Source of the DNA: Psoroptes ovis
Taxonomy: Eukaryota; Arthropoda; Arachnida; Sarcoptiformes; Psoroptidae
Reading direction: 5' to 3'
Assembly (NCBI GenBank): GCA_002943765.1
Contig: PQWQ01000001.1
Location: 3,259,501 to 3,323,500, forward strand
DNA length: 64,000 nt
Position 1 is the first letter of the stretch. Each line of letters opens with the position of its first letter. This document shows, piece by piece, positions 10,304-24,340 of this stretch. The notes beneath the pieces were generated by a model. It had not been told where the DNA came from, ran no database searches, and worked only from the letters and a program-made list of their open reading frames with translations. Position numbers and translations under genes: made by a program.

Positions 10304-13300
10304 TTTGTTTCGAATTATTCGAATAACTTATTTAAATTATTATGATGATAATGATGATAACAATAAAATTAAAAAAAATACGAAACTAGTAAACTAATGA
10401 TAATCAGCAATAACAATAAACATCTGAAAAACAAGAGGAACAAATCATCCATTTTTACATTGATTTCAATTGTTTTATCAGCCAGACATTTTTCCATTTA
10501 CTTATTATTATTTTGATACATAAATTTAAATGCAAAAAAAGAAATCATTGAACCCATTGAATTCTTTTTATTTAATTTATCTGATAATTTTCAATTTATT
10601 TCTAAGAAGAAAAAAATAAAAGTTTAATAAGTTAAAAAAATTAACTCGCTAACTTTTCTGCTGAGAATAAAAGTATAATGTGAATCTGCTTGTTTTAAAA
10701 GCTTAAAAATGGCTAATTCAACAAGACAATATAAAAATGTAAGACGTTTGATACTGAAAACTTGAAACATTGCATGAGATAAATCAATAAATAATAAGAT
10801 TACGAAGAAAAAATGTAATAAAATAATGATGAAGTGGAAGACAATTTTTCTTTTAAAAACAAAGTTTTCATGAATCCATGTGATATGTGATTCAAGATTG
10901 ATAGATAAGCTAGATAGAAATTTAGAGTAATTGTAACTGATTGAATGAATTAAATGAATTTAAATCGATAAAATAAAATCTATTAATTGTTCTTAGAATG
11001 ATAATGATAATAATTGCCCATTTTGTCAGAAATCAGCAAATCAATCGATCGATCAATTGAATTTTATTCAATGATTTTGATAATAACAAAATTCAATGCA
11101 GTGAAAACAACATTGAAGTATCAACATTCTCAATGACTTTTGATATAATAACAACAACAAAAATATTCAAAAATTACAACTTTTATAAAAGTTCTGATTG
11201 TTTGAACGGAAACTTCATGAGCTCTTTAGGTCAATCCTTGTTGTTTGTTTGCCAGAGTGAATAACGATGATCAATATTGCATAATATTATTCATGTCCAT
11301 TAAATTCGATGAATTTAATCAATAATAAGTCAAATTTATATTGAATACAATCCAATATAACGACCCAAATTCGTCACGTATGTTTTCATTGTAAACATAT
11401 TTTTGTTTAAATTTCAAACACAAAATTGGTATTATTTTCATGCAAATATAATAAAATAATAATGAATACAATTCAAATCTTTGAATATTTTTAAATCATC
11501 ATGTGATTTTGATTCGATTATATATTACATTATGATTATTTTATTTTATTATCATTATTATTGTTTATGCATCAATAATTTTATGTGGACCATATGATAA
11601 TTCTATGTTTTCAGCTTTGTATGATTCTATTCTATTATATTCTAATACAATTTTATTGAATGTAATCCAAACGATTGTTATTGGTATCATTTTCAAATGC
11701 ATTCATTTATTTTATTTTTATTTTCGCATTTAAAACGTATATTCAAAAATTATTCTACCATTATTATTTTTTCATTTATTACGATTACAAGTTTTCGCAT
11801 ATATTTTCATATTTGTTCATTGTTTTTTTATATTTTTAGCTGAATTGATTTGAATTTTTTTCATATTATTTTTGATATCAGATTCAAAACATAATAAAAA
11901 TCGTTTGCATACAAAAAATAAAACAAACAGATAATAAATATAAAAATTAAACAATGAATTTTTATCTTTCGTTCGTTCATTTGTTTATTTGTTTCATTTC
12001 AAATACAAATTAAAGAGAATCTGCAGAATTTATTGATTAAATTTTTGGCATTTTTTTCCGAATGTTTTTGTTGATTTTTTTTTGACAAATTTTTGTCAAA
12101 TCAAAACAATTAAAGAAGTAAAGTACGTAAATATAATAACAGTCAAAACATGATGAATGGTGGTGGCGTATGATTTTTGTGACGACAAATATATTGAATT
12201 ATGTAAATATTTTGCATAATTTTCAATATAATTGAAATAAAAATAAAAATGCAAATGTAAACAGAATTCATGAATTGATTAAATTTTTGAATGTAGAATT
12301 TGTAATATTTTTTCATTTTATAAAGCATGATTTCTATTTTTTATTATTATATTGCATTTCAAATGATGAATATATAACAAACTTAATGTAGTTACTCCGT
12401 AAATACGAAACGAATCAAATTCTTCTTCTATTTTGTTTTCGATCGATTTTGCTTGATTTCATTTTAAATCAACTTTGCTTGTTTTTATTTGTAGATAAAG
12501 GATTAATTGATTGATAATTGGGCAAATAAAAAAAATAGCTTAAAAGAGAGAGAGAGAGAGCTTCAGAGAATGAAATGAATTTCGCCAATGGAAAACTATT
12601 ATTTCAATTGAAAAAATTAATTGCGATCAAATTCGACGGAGAACGGCGAAAACTTGATCGATTTGATCCATTTGAGTTTAATGCTTCGAATTTGATTGAA
12701 TGATATAAAATAAAATAGAATTTATTTGCTGGTTAATCATGTTTTTTTCCATGAATCTATATCCGTACATTCATCCCTATTTGTATTTCAAATTCTTTTG
12801 CAGCATATTATGTGTAGGGGGATTGAAAATAAATTGCAAAATCGTAAAATTAACAAAAAAAAAAAAAAAAAAACAATGGGAAAAAACATTGAAATTTCAA
12901 TTAAAAAATTGATTAATCACGTTCATTGTGCTTAGAGGCTTATTTGTTTGTGCGTAAAGTTCTTTTTATCAGAGGTGTTTGTGTGTTGTGCTTGAATCAT
13001 CGAGCTCATTTGTGTTGGCTGTCGTATAATGCAATTCAATTTATTTTGTACGAAGTGATTGGGTTGTGTGGGTTTTGAATTTGAAATTATTTTGAAAATA
13101 TCTATTTTTGTCAAATTTTCGACAAACATTACATAGATGGTAGATTTTTAATGAGAAAAAAAATCAATAGACACTGAGCAGTAAAGCGAGAAAAAATTTT
13201 GAATTCAATCAAAAAAAAAAAAAAAAAAAAAAATGAAGATTTTTCATTAATATTCTTGAATAAGAAATAACCTTCACACCACAAACCTTGGCAACAAAAT

Positions 13301-16300
13301 ATTCAACAAAGATGAAATGATTGTCATTCGGTTAAATCAGTTGATGATAGTTATCTATGCGAAAAATCGTTTGATTGTTAAATTTCTGAGAAAAATAAAA
13401 ATAAAAAAAAAATAACAAATCAATTATTCCAAAATGAAATATAAAAAAGAATTCAAAGGGTAAATGAACGATGCCGATTGCGTAATGTTTCATGTACTAC
13501 GCAAAAAACGACAAATGCAGAATTGAAGCTATTTTTTTATTAAGAGAAATTCGTAAAAAAACTTTGAAAATTAATCAAACATTTATTTTTCGAAGCATAC
13601 TTGAACTAATCAATCGATTAATTAATCATTGAATACTACAAATATATTGATCATTAATGAAAATTTATTTAGTTTTTTAGTCGATAAATTGATAAAATCA
13701 TCAATATTTGTCATCACTAATTGGATCTCATTAAAACAAAATTATTCTACAAATTAAATGAAGTTTGAATCACTTACAGATTGTTTTTGGAGATTTTATT
13801 TATTTACATTTTTTATTTATTATTTTTTTCCAAGAAAAAAAATGAATTACATTCGTGACTATTTGTGTTGAATCATCATCAATATCACTAGCCATTGTAA
13901 CTTATTCAAATATGATTATCATCATCATTGTATAGAGACTGGAAAAAATGATAATAAAGACATTGATGATGAAAACAAGAATAGAATTTCCATAGAAAAT
14001 TGTTTATCACTATTTTTGCCAGTCTGTTATCCTAGAAATTGTAAATTTTCAACAATTTAAATTTGAAAAATTATTTTTTTTCCAAATTCTTTGGAATTCC
14101 TTGAAGAATCTTCGTAATGTATTTTTTTACTTCAAATTTTTTTTTCAATTTGCATTATTCGTATTTGTTTCAATATATGATAAATAGACACACGCTTCCA
14201 TATCATCACTGTAAAAATGGTTCATCAACTATTCATTCATTTATTTTTATTTGAGAATTGAACATATATTCTTTGATAAATAATAATAATAATCTAAGAA
14301 TTTCTTCAATAATTCTATGCATTAAAATTTGAATTTTCGCATACATTTACGTCTATGCATATTTAAATATACATGAATTCATTTTCAAACATTTATTTCC
14401 ATAAAAGTCATTATGATGTAATAATATACAATTTTAATACAAATAGTAATAATAATAATGATGATAATGATAATATCTCTAGGGTAATCATTTTTCTTGT
14501 TATTATTATTCTTATTATTAATATTACTATTATTTGCATAGATATATGTTTCAATGTGGATGAATGTAGATATTAAATTGATCAATTCAGTTATTCTAGG
14601 ATGATATTTGAAAAAAAACGGTGGAATTTGCAATTTTTTTCCGTTGAAATCGTTCCTATACATCGATTTATATTCAAAAATATATTTGAATTGTTATTTA
14701 AATAATGAATTTTTTATCATTCCAAAATTGATTCCAATTTATTCCCCTAATGATGAAAGAATTATAATAGAACAAAAATTCCACATTTATCCTTTGTTTC
14801 CTTGATTTTACAATCAATTTTATCCAATTTTTTTTTGAAATATTGCTTTACAATATCCGTTTTTGATATTTGTTTTGAATATAAATTTCAAACATTTGTA
14901 ACATTTTTTTTTTCAAATGTTTGATTAAATATTTGTATAACTTTATTTTTTGCGACCATTTTCACAATATTTACTTTTAATTTTGTTATTTAAATAATAC
15001 ATTATATTGTTTGATTTCCTTGAAATTCTTAAATTATCTTCATGTTCAAAATTTTCGATATCAATTGTCAAAATAATTTTTTTTCTTCATTCAATTTTAT
15101 CTAAAATATATTGAAATAATAAGCGGAAAAAATTTATTAATTCATATCGATTGTTTGAAGTGCATCGGAATTGAATTGTAAATGTGATTAAATTATCATT
15201 TTTTCCTTTGAATTTGGCTATATTTAACAACATGAAACACCAAAAAATTCATATGATTCAAAATCAGCGAATAAAAACAATTTGCAATTAGTTAATATTA
15301 GTGTAATGTAATCGAATAAAGTAATTCTATGAAAAAAAAATTCGACGAAAAAATTTTGTGGGTTCAAGATGGTTCAATCATCTGTATCTATTGAATCTGT
15401 AATTCATGAATCTTTGATTAAAAATTCAATTATTGATTGATTTATTTATAGACAATCAATTTATTGTTTGAACTGTATCATGAATCTGGTATCGAATCTC
15501 TTCACTACTACTCTTATCGCTCTCGTCTGACGAAGGTTACAAACAAAGCTAAAAGCTATCCATTGTTCAAGTTTTTTTGAACTCTTTTGCATATGCCAAA
15601 AAGTTCTACTTGATTCTCATCTTTTGTTCTTTTGTTCATTCAAATTGAATCAATCTAATGAATTCAAGCTAAAATATTATTCAAAATCAAATTATTAGAC
15701 GTATAAATTATTTTTTCCACCAAGTGTAATTTCAAAATATTTTTATTGATAAAGTTTTTTCATCCATTCTCTTCTCATTCATTCATTGATTGAGTAAATG
15801 GCAAAAATTCCAAGAAAAACCAACGAAGAAAAGCAACAGAAGAATTGTAAGAATTTAAAAAAAAATTTAAATTACAAATTTTAATGTGTTTCATCCATTT
15901 TCATACATCAGACACATTTACACTAAACAATTTTATGAACTCACCCACACTCACACACAAACAATAACAGAGATTTGATGCAGACAAACCAAAAATTTTA
16001 TCATTTATACCCAAAGTATTGTTAGAATGAATAGCGATTCATTATAAATTCATTCTTTTCTTACTTATTATCACTTTTACTTCTATTTTTCTCTCTAAAG
16101 ATGTTTAATGTTGATTCACTTTATTTCTTTTGAATATTTTGTTCATTCAAGAATATTTTCAATAGAAATATTCTCAAATGATTCCATGAAATTATCATTA
16201 TTATTATTTTCTTTTTTTTCATCAACTAATTTCATAATTAAATTTTCAATATTGAATTCAAGTTTTTTTTTCTCATTTATTCCTTATTTTCAACAGGAAA

Positions 16301-16823
16301 TTAAATCGAAAAAGAAAGTTACTAAACAACAACAACAACAACGACAACAATGGCCAAATAGCATCATTGAATTGAATTAATGAAATGAATTTTATTAATT
16401 TTTTTTTGAAATCATGAATACGATGATAATACTGAGAATTTAATAATTATTTTAATTATTTTTCGCGATATTTTCTTCCTCTTTTTTGTGATAAAAAAAA
16501 ATTTCGGAGAATCAAGAATAAAATCAAGAATTTCCATTTATATTTGACTTGAATACAATGAAATCAAAGGAAATATTCATAAACATTGAAAAATTTGTTC
16601 ATCATCAATATTAATTTGGTCTCTATTCAAATGATTATAATAATGATAATGATAATACCATAAAGATGATGCTAATGATGACCATTAATTTTGTTTCAAA
16701 TTAATGATCCAAAAACAAAAGACTAGAAAAAATTAAATTTAATATAAATAAGCTATCATCAATGAAAACTATCATAGCCACCATCATCATTATAATCGAC
16801 AGTATTTTTCAATCAAATTGATA
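10304..16823. other. Large gene-poor stretch
   Basis: Over 6 kb with no frame I could support. It holds simple repeats, for example (AG)n at 12545-12560 and an A run at 13211-13233. Frames listed by length alone are translations of AAT, GAT and TTA repeats. Since the next gene has an unsupported 5' end, upstream non-coding exons or regulatory DNA of the receptor at 16824 could lie here. Confidence 0.55.
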
Positions 16824-19800
16824 ATGCTATCATCATTATTAAATAATCATTTTCAATATTATTTCAATGATCATCATAACCATAATCATCATCATCATCA
16901 TCGCAATCATCATTATCATGATTTAGATCAAAATTCGGATTATTTTCAAGCGCAACAAGAACAAGAATGGTCAAAATATTTCAATATCAATGTACACCAA
17001 AATGATATATCATTATCATCAAAAATTAATAATTTATATATGAAATTACAGAATGATCAGTTAAATTTTGATGTAAATCAACAGCATCAACAGTATTATG
17101 AACAATATCAGCCAAAAATCATGCCTAAACCATTAGAATCGATTGAATCATTATTAACATCGACTATTATGCCAAATTTTAATGATATTATTTATAACAA
17201 TACAATAAATGAGTCATTATCATCATCGAATATATTATCATCAGAAACAATAACATCAACGAAATCATTAAATAATGATAATGTCGATTTAAATGTTGAT
17301 TCATTATCATTAAATATATTAACATTAGATACAATATTAACATTAATATTACCATATTCAATAATTTTCATATTATCGATTGTCGGTAATCTACTTGTGA
17401 TAATAACATTAACGATGGATCGTTCGATGCGTTCTGTGACGAATATCTTTTTATTAAATTTAGCTATTTCTGATTTGTTGCTGGGCGTATTTTGTATGCC
17501 ATTCACATTGGTAGGCGTATTGTTACGTCGTTTTATATTTGGTGCATTTGTTTGCCATATGATATCGTATTTTCAAGGTAAATACTTTTTTATGTGAAAA
17601 TTAATTCAAATTCAGAATTGAAAAATTGAAATACCCAGACAACTGAATTGAATTCTGAATATCGTTGGAGAATTTTAGCTCTATTTTTTTTGTATGTTTT
17701 TCTCTTATTTATTCATATATTCATTTTTTCTCTTTTATTTTTTGAATAAATCAAAAAATAAATAAATTTTACTTTCGATAAATATCAAAAATTATTTAAT
17801 TTCTCCATTTTTTTTCGTTTCGGTGTCTGCAAAAATTATTTTTATTTATATTTATGAGATTCAACATTCAATAATAATGAATTTTTTATTGTTTATTCTA
17901 TTTGAATATTATTTTTATTTTCGTTTTTTCTTCTTTTTGACACTTTGGTATTAATTTTCATTGACGACACTATTTTTATCATCGATTTTTTTACGATTCG
18001 AAATTTTTTTGACGGTTCCAATGGAAATTCAATATATGTTCAATATTTTTATATAAAATCTTCATTTGTGTCAAATATTATAATGAATGGGCAAATTAAT
18101 AATGATATTGATTACGAAATTGAATTCTCACCATTGAAAATAATTGAAATTATCATTATGATTCATAATAATTATAAAATAATTAATAAATATAGCTGTT
18201 TCGGTCGCCGTATCCGTATGGACATTAGTTTCAATGTCTATTGAACGTTATTATGCGATATGCCATCCGTTTCGTTCAAGAGAATCAAGACAAACAAGAA
18301 AACATGCATATCGTATATTGGCAATGGTTTGGACATTAGCCTTTATAACAATGTCTCCGACAGCTATTGTAAGTGAATTGCAGCAAACTAATCAAACAGG
18401 TAATTATCATTTTAATTATACTCAATACGTTTTCTCTCGATTCATAGATTCATTCAAATAGTAATAAAAACCATAATTATTAGTAGTAATGATTGTAGAA
18501 GAAAGCATATTCCAAATTAAATAAATTATAATTCATAAATTATTATCTTTGTGATAATAATAATTAAATAAATATACCATATGAAAATATCTCTTATGAT
18601 ATGATAAAAATATTTATATAAATAATTTCAATATGTAATATAGAATATAAAACATAAATAATAATTATAGAAAACGATACGATAAATGAACTATTTTTAT
18701 TAATGAAAAAATTGTGAACTGAAGGTAAAAAGATGAATTTAATTATAATAAATGACAAATATATTATATATGTGTTTTGGCGTATATTCATTAATTTTGA
18801 GTCAAAAACTTGAATACTTGTATTGAAATATATAAAAAAAAATATATGAAATGTTTTGCGACCTTGTTCTAAAAATCATAGATTAAACCGATTCTGAATT
18901 CCGAGGATCTCTGCTGTAATAATAATTATGTCATATCGTCATTTTAGATAATCGATCATTTACGAAATATTCCGCAGTGAAATATCGAATAAATGAAAAA
19001 TGAATTTATTAAAATTATTTTTTTTCTCCAGTAAATATGAAATTAAAAGTATCATCAACTAATTTTTTTCTCGCCTTTTTTATATAAAATTTTTATAATT
19101 CAAATGCATGATCATCATCATCAATGACCAAAATGAACAAAAAAGGACACTACAAATGTCGTGAAGCATGGCCATTATTTTTACATAAACAAGTGTTTAC
19201 ATTATTTTTAGACGTTATATTGCTGATATTGCCATTAATTATAATGATATTAACATATAGTTCAATTGCATTAACACTAAGACATAGTGTGGCGGGTAAA
19301 AAACAAAAACATCACCACAATGATTATAGTGATAATGGTAACAGTAATAATAATATCATTTACAAAAATTTTCATCATCATCATCATCAACAATCGGTGG
19401 CACACCAAAAACATCACATGTCACCATCGATGGCCACAATAAAAAATAATAAAAATACAAGTAAGTAACATGTTCATATTCTTTCGTTTGTATGAAAATT
19501 TTTTTTGTGTATCATGAAAGACATTGATATTCAAAATGCGTTTCAAAGCATTCATATTATTTCAATTTTTATCTGCCAAAAAATTAGATAAAAATTTTGA
19601 CCATTTTAGACGCTTTAAAATGTCACAATAAATTCCAATCATAGCTAGATGGGGACCCTGAATAGGGTGCCTAAAAACATATTAAGATGTCTAAGAATTT
19701 GCTTGTCATTATTAGCGATTTTAAAAGCCAGCTCACTTTTCATTTTTTCACCCATTCTAATGATAATTCTATTTTGAATTTTTTTCTTGTCTCTTTTTAT

Positions 19801-20745
19801 TAAAAATTCATAGTTTATAGCTTTAAGACAAATTCAATCAACAAACAGCAAAGACAATTTGAAAATTATAGTATAACGGATTCAAGTGACATCAACAATA
19901 ATGATAATAATAATAACATTAATATTAATCGATGTCAAAAATTTCGTTTTCAAAAACATAATAGTGATCATAATTTATCAAATAATAATAATATTTCTTA
20001 TAATGATAATAATTGTAGCGACAATAGTATTAATAAAGAAAATTGTAGACAAACATCAAAATTATCGACAAAATTTTTAATGAAAAATCGTTCCATAAAT
20101 AATCTTTATCGTATACAATCACCAATTTTAAATAATAATCATAATAATAATATCATAAATAACAATAGTAATAGTTCATCACAATCACTCAATGAATCGT
20201 CTGGATTTAATATTATTACGAATACAAATAATAAAAATGCCAATGTTAATACTAATAATAATGCAAATAATCAAAAAACTTCAACAGCTTTATCAACAAC
20301 GACAACAACAATATTACGTGTTGGAAATAAAAATTATCATTCATACAATAATAATAATTATTATGGTAAACATTATCATCATGCATCTAGACAGCGACAT
20401 ATTATAACAATGTTATTTGTTGTTGTTATTGAATTTTTTATTTGTTGGACACCAATATTTTTACTCGATACAATGGCATTATATCGTCCAGCATTAGTAT
20501 ATGGTACTAGTCAAAAAGTATCGAAATGGATTGGCATCGATATCATATCCGTTTGTCATTTATTATGTTTTTGTTCTACCTGTAATAATCCAATCACATA
20601 TTGTTTTATGAGTAAACGTTTTCGTTCACATTTTTTTTCATTATTTCGTTGTCGTACTGTTACCAATGTAAATAATATTAATAATCCTAGTTCAATTCAA
20701 CATATACCAAATAATAATGATAATAATAACAATAATAAATCTTGA
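16824..20745 (+). CDS. Sulfakinin/cholecystokinin-type neuropeptide GPCR
   Basis: Four exons: 16824-17577, 18196-18399, 19146-19460, 19814-20745, giving 734 residues; all junctions are phase 1. Class A receptor at the plasma membrane, expected to bind a sulfated CCK/sulfakinin peptide. Exon 1 carries an unusually long Asn/His/Gln-rich extracellular N terminus (about 175 residues) and TM1 to the start of TM3 (GNLLVI, FLLNLAISDLLLG, CMPFTLVGVLLRRFIFG). Exon 2 completes TM3 with ERYYAICHPFRSR in the DRY position and TM4. Exon 3 has the second extracellular loop (GHYKCREAWP) and TM5. Exon 4 has a very long Asn-rich third intracellular loop, TM6 (CWTPIF) and TM7 (NPITYCFM). The TM3-loop sequences match CCK receptors closely. 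The exon 3 acceptor lacks a pyrimidine tract but restores frame and the conserved Gly-His. AATAAA at 20787. Confidence 0.88.
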
Positions 20746-21594
20746 AATCTTGTAAAAATCTCATAACAAAAACAAAATTATTATCCAATAAAACGAGAGA
20801 AAATTTGTGTAAAAATAAAAATTTCAAAATTCTAAAAAGCATCAAACATCGCCATCTGCCGATTTGTAATTAACGTGAAAATTTTCCAAAAAAATGTAAA
20901 TAAAAATTTTTAAAAAATTAATACTTGTCAAAATTTTTTTATTATCGAAATAGAAATCTAAATTATATTTATATAAATGAATGAATGATGAAAAATAGGG
21001 AAAGAAAAGTGACTTTTTTGTTTCGGTTAATTGAAAAAAAAATGAGAATCATAAAAAAAGGATTGAAATTCCGGACTTGATTTGAAATATGATGATAAGA
21101 TGAGATAAATATTTCACACATATTCCACATATATGAAAGAATCAAAATAAAATAAAATTGTGTGCGATTTTTTTTCTTCATTGTATATCGAGATATTCGC
21201 GTGAATGTGTGTATTGAAAGAGATGCAATATTTCGAAATTGAATTAAGTATAATTTCATGTTTAGCTGATGATATCAATATGATGAATATTTATAATAAA
21301 AAGATTATTAGAAAAGATAATAATGATGTTGATGATTGACATTTATCATTTATATTTCTTAATATGTGATTTCAAATATTTGAATACATGTATATCATTA
21401 CAATTTCATGCATGTGCATAGCAAAAGATGATTATATATGATTGAAATTAATTTTCCATGCAGAATAAGAATAATAATAATACAGATGAATATGCAAAAT
21501 TATAATAATAATAATGATAATAAATTCGATATTTCATTTTAATTATTTTTCGATCATTTCAAATCATATCAATATATTCATTTCTTTGCTTATT
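20746..21594. other. Convergent intergenic stretch
   Basis: Lies between the 3' ends of the GPCR (+) and the Bcl-2-like gene (-). Only 3' UTR-like AT-rich sequence was seen, with AATAAA at 20787. Confidence 0.6.
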
Positions 21595-24340
21595 TTATTT
21601 TGATGATAGAAAAAAACCTAATGACAATACACCGAATGCTCCAGCAACACCACAGAGAACATTTTTTACATTCATACGAATTAATGAATCATCATTTTCT
21701 GGTATTTTTCCTATGGTTTCTTCGGCAAACTTTATGATTCCATCCTAGAAATTTGAATAATGAAAAAATATATAGAGAAAAAAATTAGTATTGAATAAAA
21801 AAAAAGAATGAAATCAAAAATCAATGAGAATTTATGATTTTGGTATATTTGAAATCATCATAGAAATGAAATTAATCGAAAAATTCAATTAAACACATAA
21901 CACACATATTAAATCATTGAATGATTTGAAGAGAAAAGCCTTTGGAAATGAAGGGAGATGAAAAAAATCTGATTTATTTTTTTGAAATATTCTAAGAATT
22001 ATACAAAGATAATAATGACATAAAAATCCTAATATCGGTGCTGATAATAATCAACATAAATATAAAGGTTTCTACGAATACAAGGATTCGACACAATTTC
22101 GGAGATCCTTTTTTTTCTTGTTTCTCCGAAATAAAAATTTATTAAGCCATTTAAAGATTACCATTTTTTGAAAATAGAAAGATGTAAGAAACATCCAAAG
22201 AGGATCTAATGATGTTTGTAATGATGTATTTTTATGTTTTGCTTATGAGGAAACAAAAAATTTAAAATTTTTCTTTTGAAAAGTTACGAAAATATAAACA
22301 AAACCGCCTATCATAAGACACAAGGCTTAAGGCGCATATATTACCCATTATAAACCACAATGCGTACCCTATGATATTACGCAGAAAAAAATCTTTATTA
22401 TCACATCTATTATTTCTATGTTAAAATGAATGATATTTCTATAGTAATAGATGGAAAATACTCTCATCAATTTCCTCTTTTGTTTTACAGGCTTCTTTGA
22501 AAATTCTACAAAAAATCACAATTATTTATTGTTAACATCGTTGTTACATATTTTGACGAATATTCATAATAATTTCTTGAATAAAACAAAAATTCAGACT
22601 AAAAAAACAAAACACCTATCATTATTATTGTTTATTCAAGCATAAATTAATGAGAAAATCCTGTCGAAATTGTTGATTGTTTTACTGCTCAATAACCTTG
22701 AAAATCTTTGCTCTCCGCTTATTGTTTGTAATGATTTCTGCTTCCACGGAAAATAAAATGGACAATAATCTTATTCTTAGGAAAATCAACAAAATCAAAT
22801 GATTCTTCAACATGTGCGTGTATTTTTGTGTTTTCTAAATACTAAAAATGATAATAATTGTTATTAAACAATTCTTTAAATATAATCATATGATATTCTC
22901 TTCTTTTTTTTGTTTTTAAATTGGTCAATTTATTTTTCATTTAGGATTTTTGTTATAAACAATTTTAAACAAATGAATTTTCTCACCGAAAATTCAAATT
23001 CATTGCCACACACACATAAACATATACAGGAAAATTATCAATTTATATTTTGTGAATACAGAAAAATATAATTGAAGAACAAACAATTATTTATTTACTC
23101 CCAGACTTTTTTTGCCAATGATTTTCATCACGTATAAACACACATATATTATTTCAACACATCACTCACACTTTGATAATATTTATGCATAGAGAAAATG
23201 AATGTATAAATAAAAAACAACGACCTGCTATGGAATGTGACCTCGACCAAGACTTTCGGGTCGGGTCATTAATTCAATGTTCTTTAGAAGAAAAAAAGTA
23301 CATAAGAAAACTATTTTATGATATGCAAGAAGAAAATCACAAATAATGAACGTAAAGCAGTAGTGAAATGATTATATTTTCTTCATTTTTTCAAGTTGAC
23401 ATCGGAAGAGAAACCTTGAAGGACCTTCGAATGATAGACCCAAGTATGAAGAAAAAAAAAACATGTGCTTTATCGGTTTCAATTATATGAGAAAGTAGAT
23501 TCATTCATGTGTGTGTGTATTTTGCTTAGACAGCACATGAATAGAAAACCATGGGAACTAAATGATGGGAAAAACCTAAGACAATCATTATAATAATAAC
23601 ATCAATAATAAAATGACACTTGTCATTTATTTTCCTGTGAAATAAAAATAGAGCATCTTAATACACCAGATGTGTCCAAATGACACAATGATATTTGATT
23701 AATTATTCATCATCATTAAATTGATGATAGATTTTATACTAAATCGATTGATACATACCCATCCACCATTTTTTTCTATCCATGGTGTTAATTTTTCTTT
23801 CATATATTTAATTAACCAATTTTTTACATCATTCGTTGTTGATGCTAATTTCATGTTGGCATAATATGCAAAATCTGCACTGAATACCAGATATGTCACA
23901 ATATGATTCCATTTGATACCTTCACTGAATATTTCATCACTTAAACATGAAAATGTTTCATATGCATTATTTTTATTTAAATCAAGTTTATTAATCATAT
24001 CATATAATTTTTCTTCATATAATTCTTCAAATGATTTGCCTAATGCCCTTAATGCCATACATATTTTTTTATAATTATTTATTGTTGTTGTTGTTGATGA
24101 TAATGATGTCGTATTCGTTGACTTGGACGCTGATGATGGAAACGGAATCGGTGCTTTTTTCAATTCAAATTGTGAATTGAAAAAATCTTCACAAAGATTT
24201 ATTAGAAATGTATCATTTTCATTACTAAAAGATGACATATTTGAATTATGATTATTATGATTCATGTGATGATGATTTTGACCATTAATTAATGAATTAT
24301 TAGTTAATTTGTTCGCTGTTAACGAATTATTTATTGGCAT
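21595..24340 (-). CDS. Bcl-2 family apoptosis regulator
   Basis: Two exons: 24340-23759 and 21744-21595, separated by a 2-kb intron, giving 243 residues; the junction (phase 0) falls after the GGW of BH2. Expected to act at the mitochondrial outer membrane. Residues 1-90 are Asn/His/Ser-rich with a BH4-like segment (INLCEDFF, 47-54). BH3-like helix at 95-108 (ALRALGKSFEEL); BH1 at 135-155 (SEGIKWNHIVTYLVF); BH2 at 187-198 (WIEKNGGW plus DG from exon 2); a C-terminal membrane anchor at 222-241. Presence of BH1, BH2 and tail anchor fits the multidomain branch (Bcl-2/Bax-like). The BH3 core has Lys where Asp is usual. Pro- or anti-apoptotic role cannot be read from sequence. The frame is open for some codons before the chosen ATG. 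Confidence 0.87.

Noticed and set aside
14373..14805. Several frames of 60-90 residues on both strands.
   Set aside because: They translate GAT/AAT/TTA simple repeats; composition is not protein-like.
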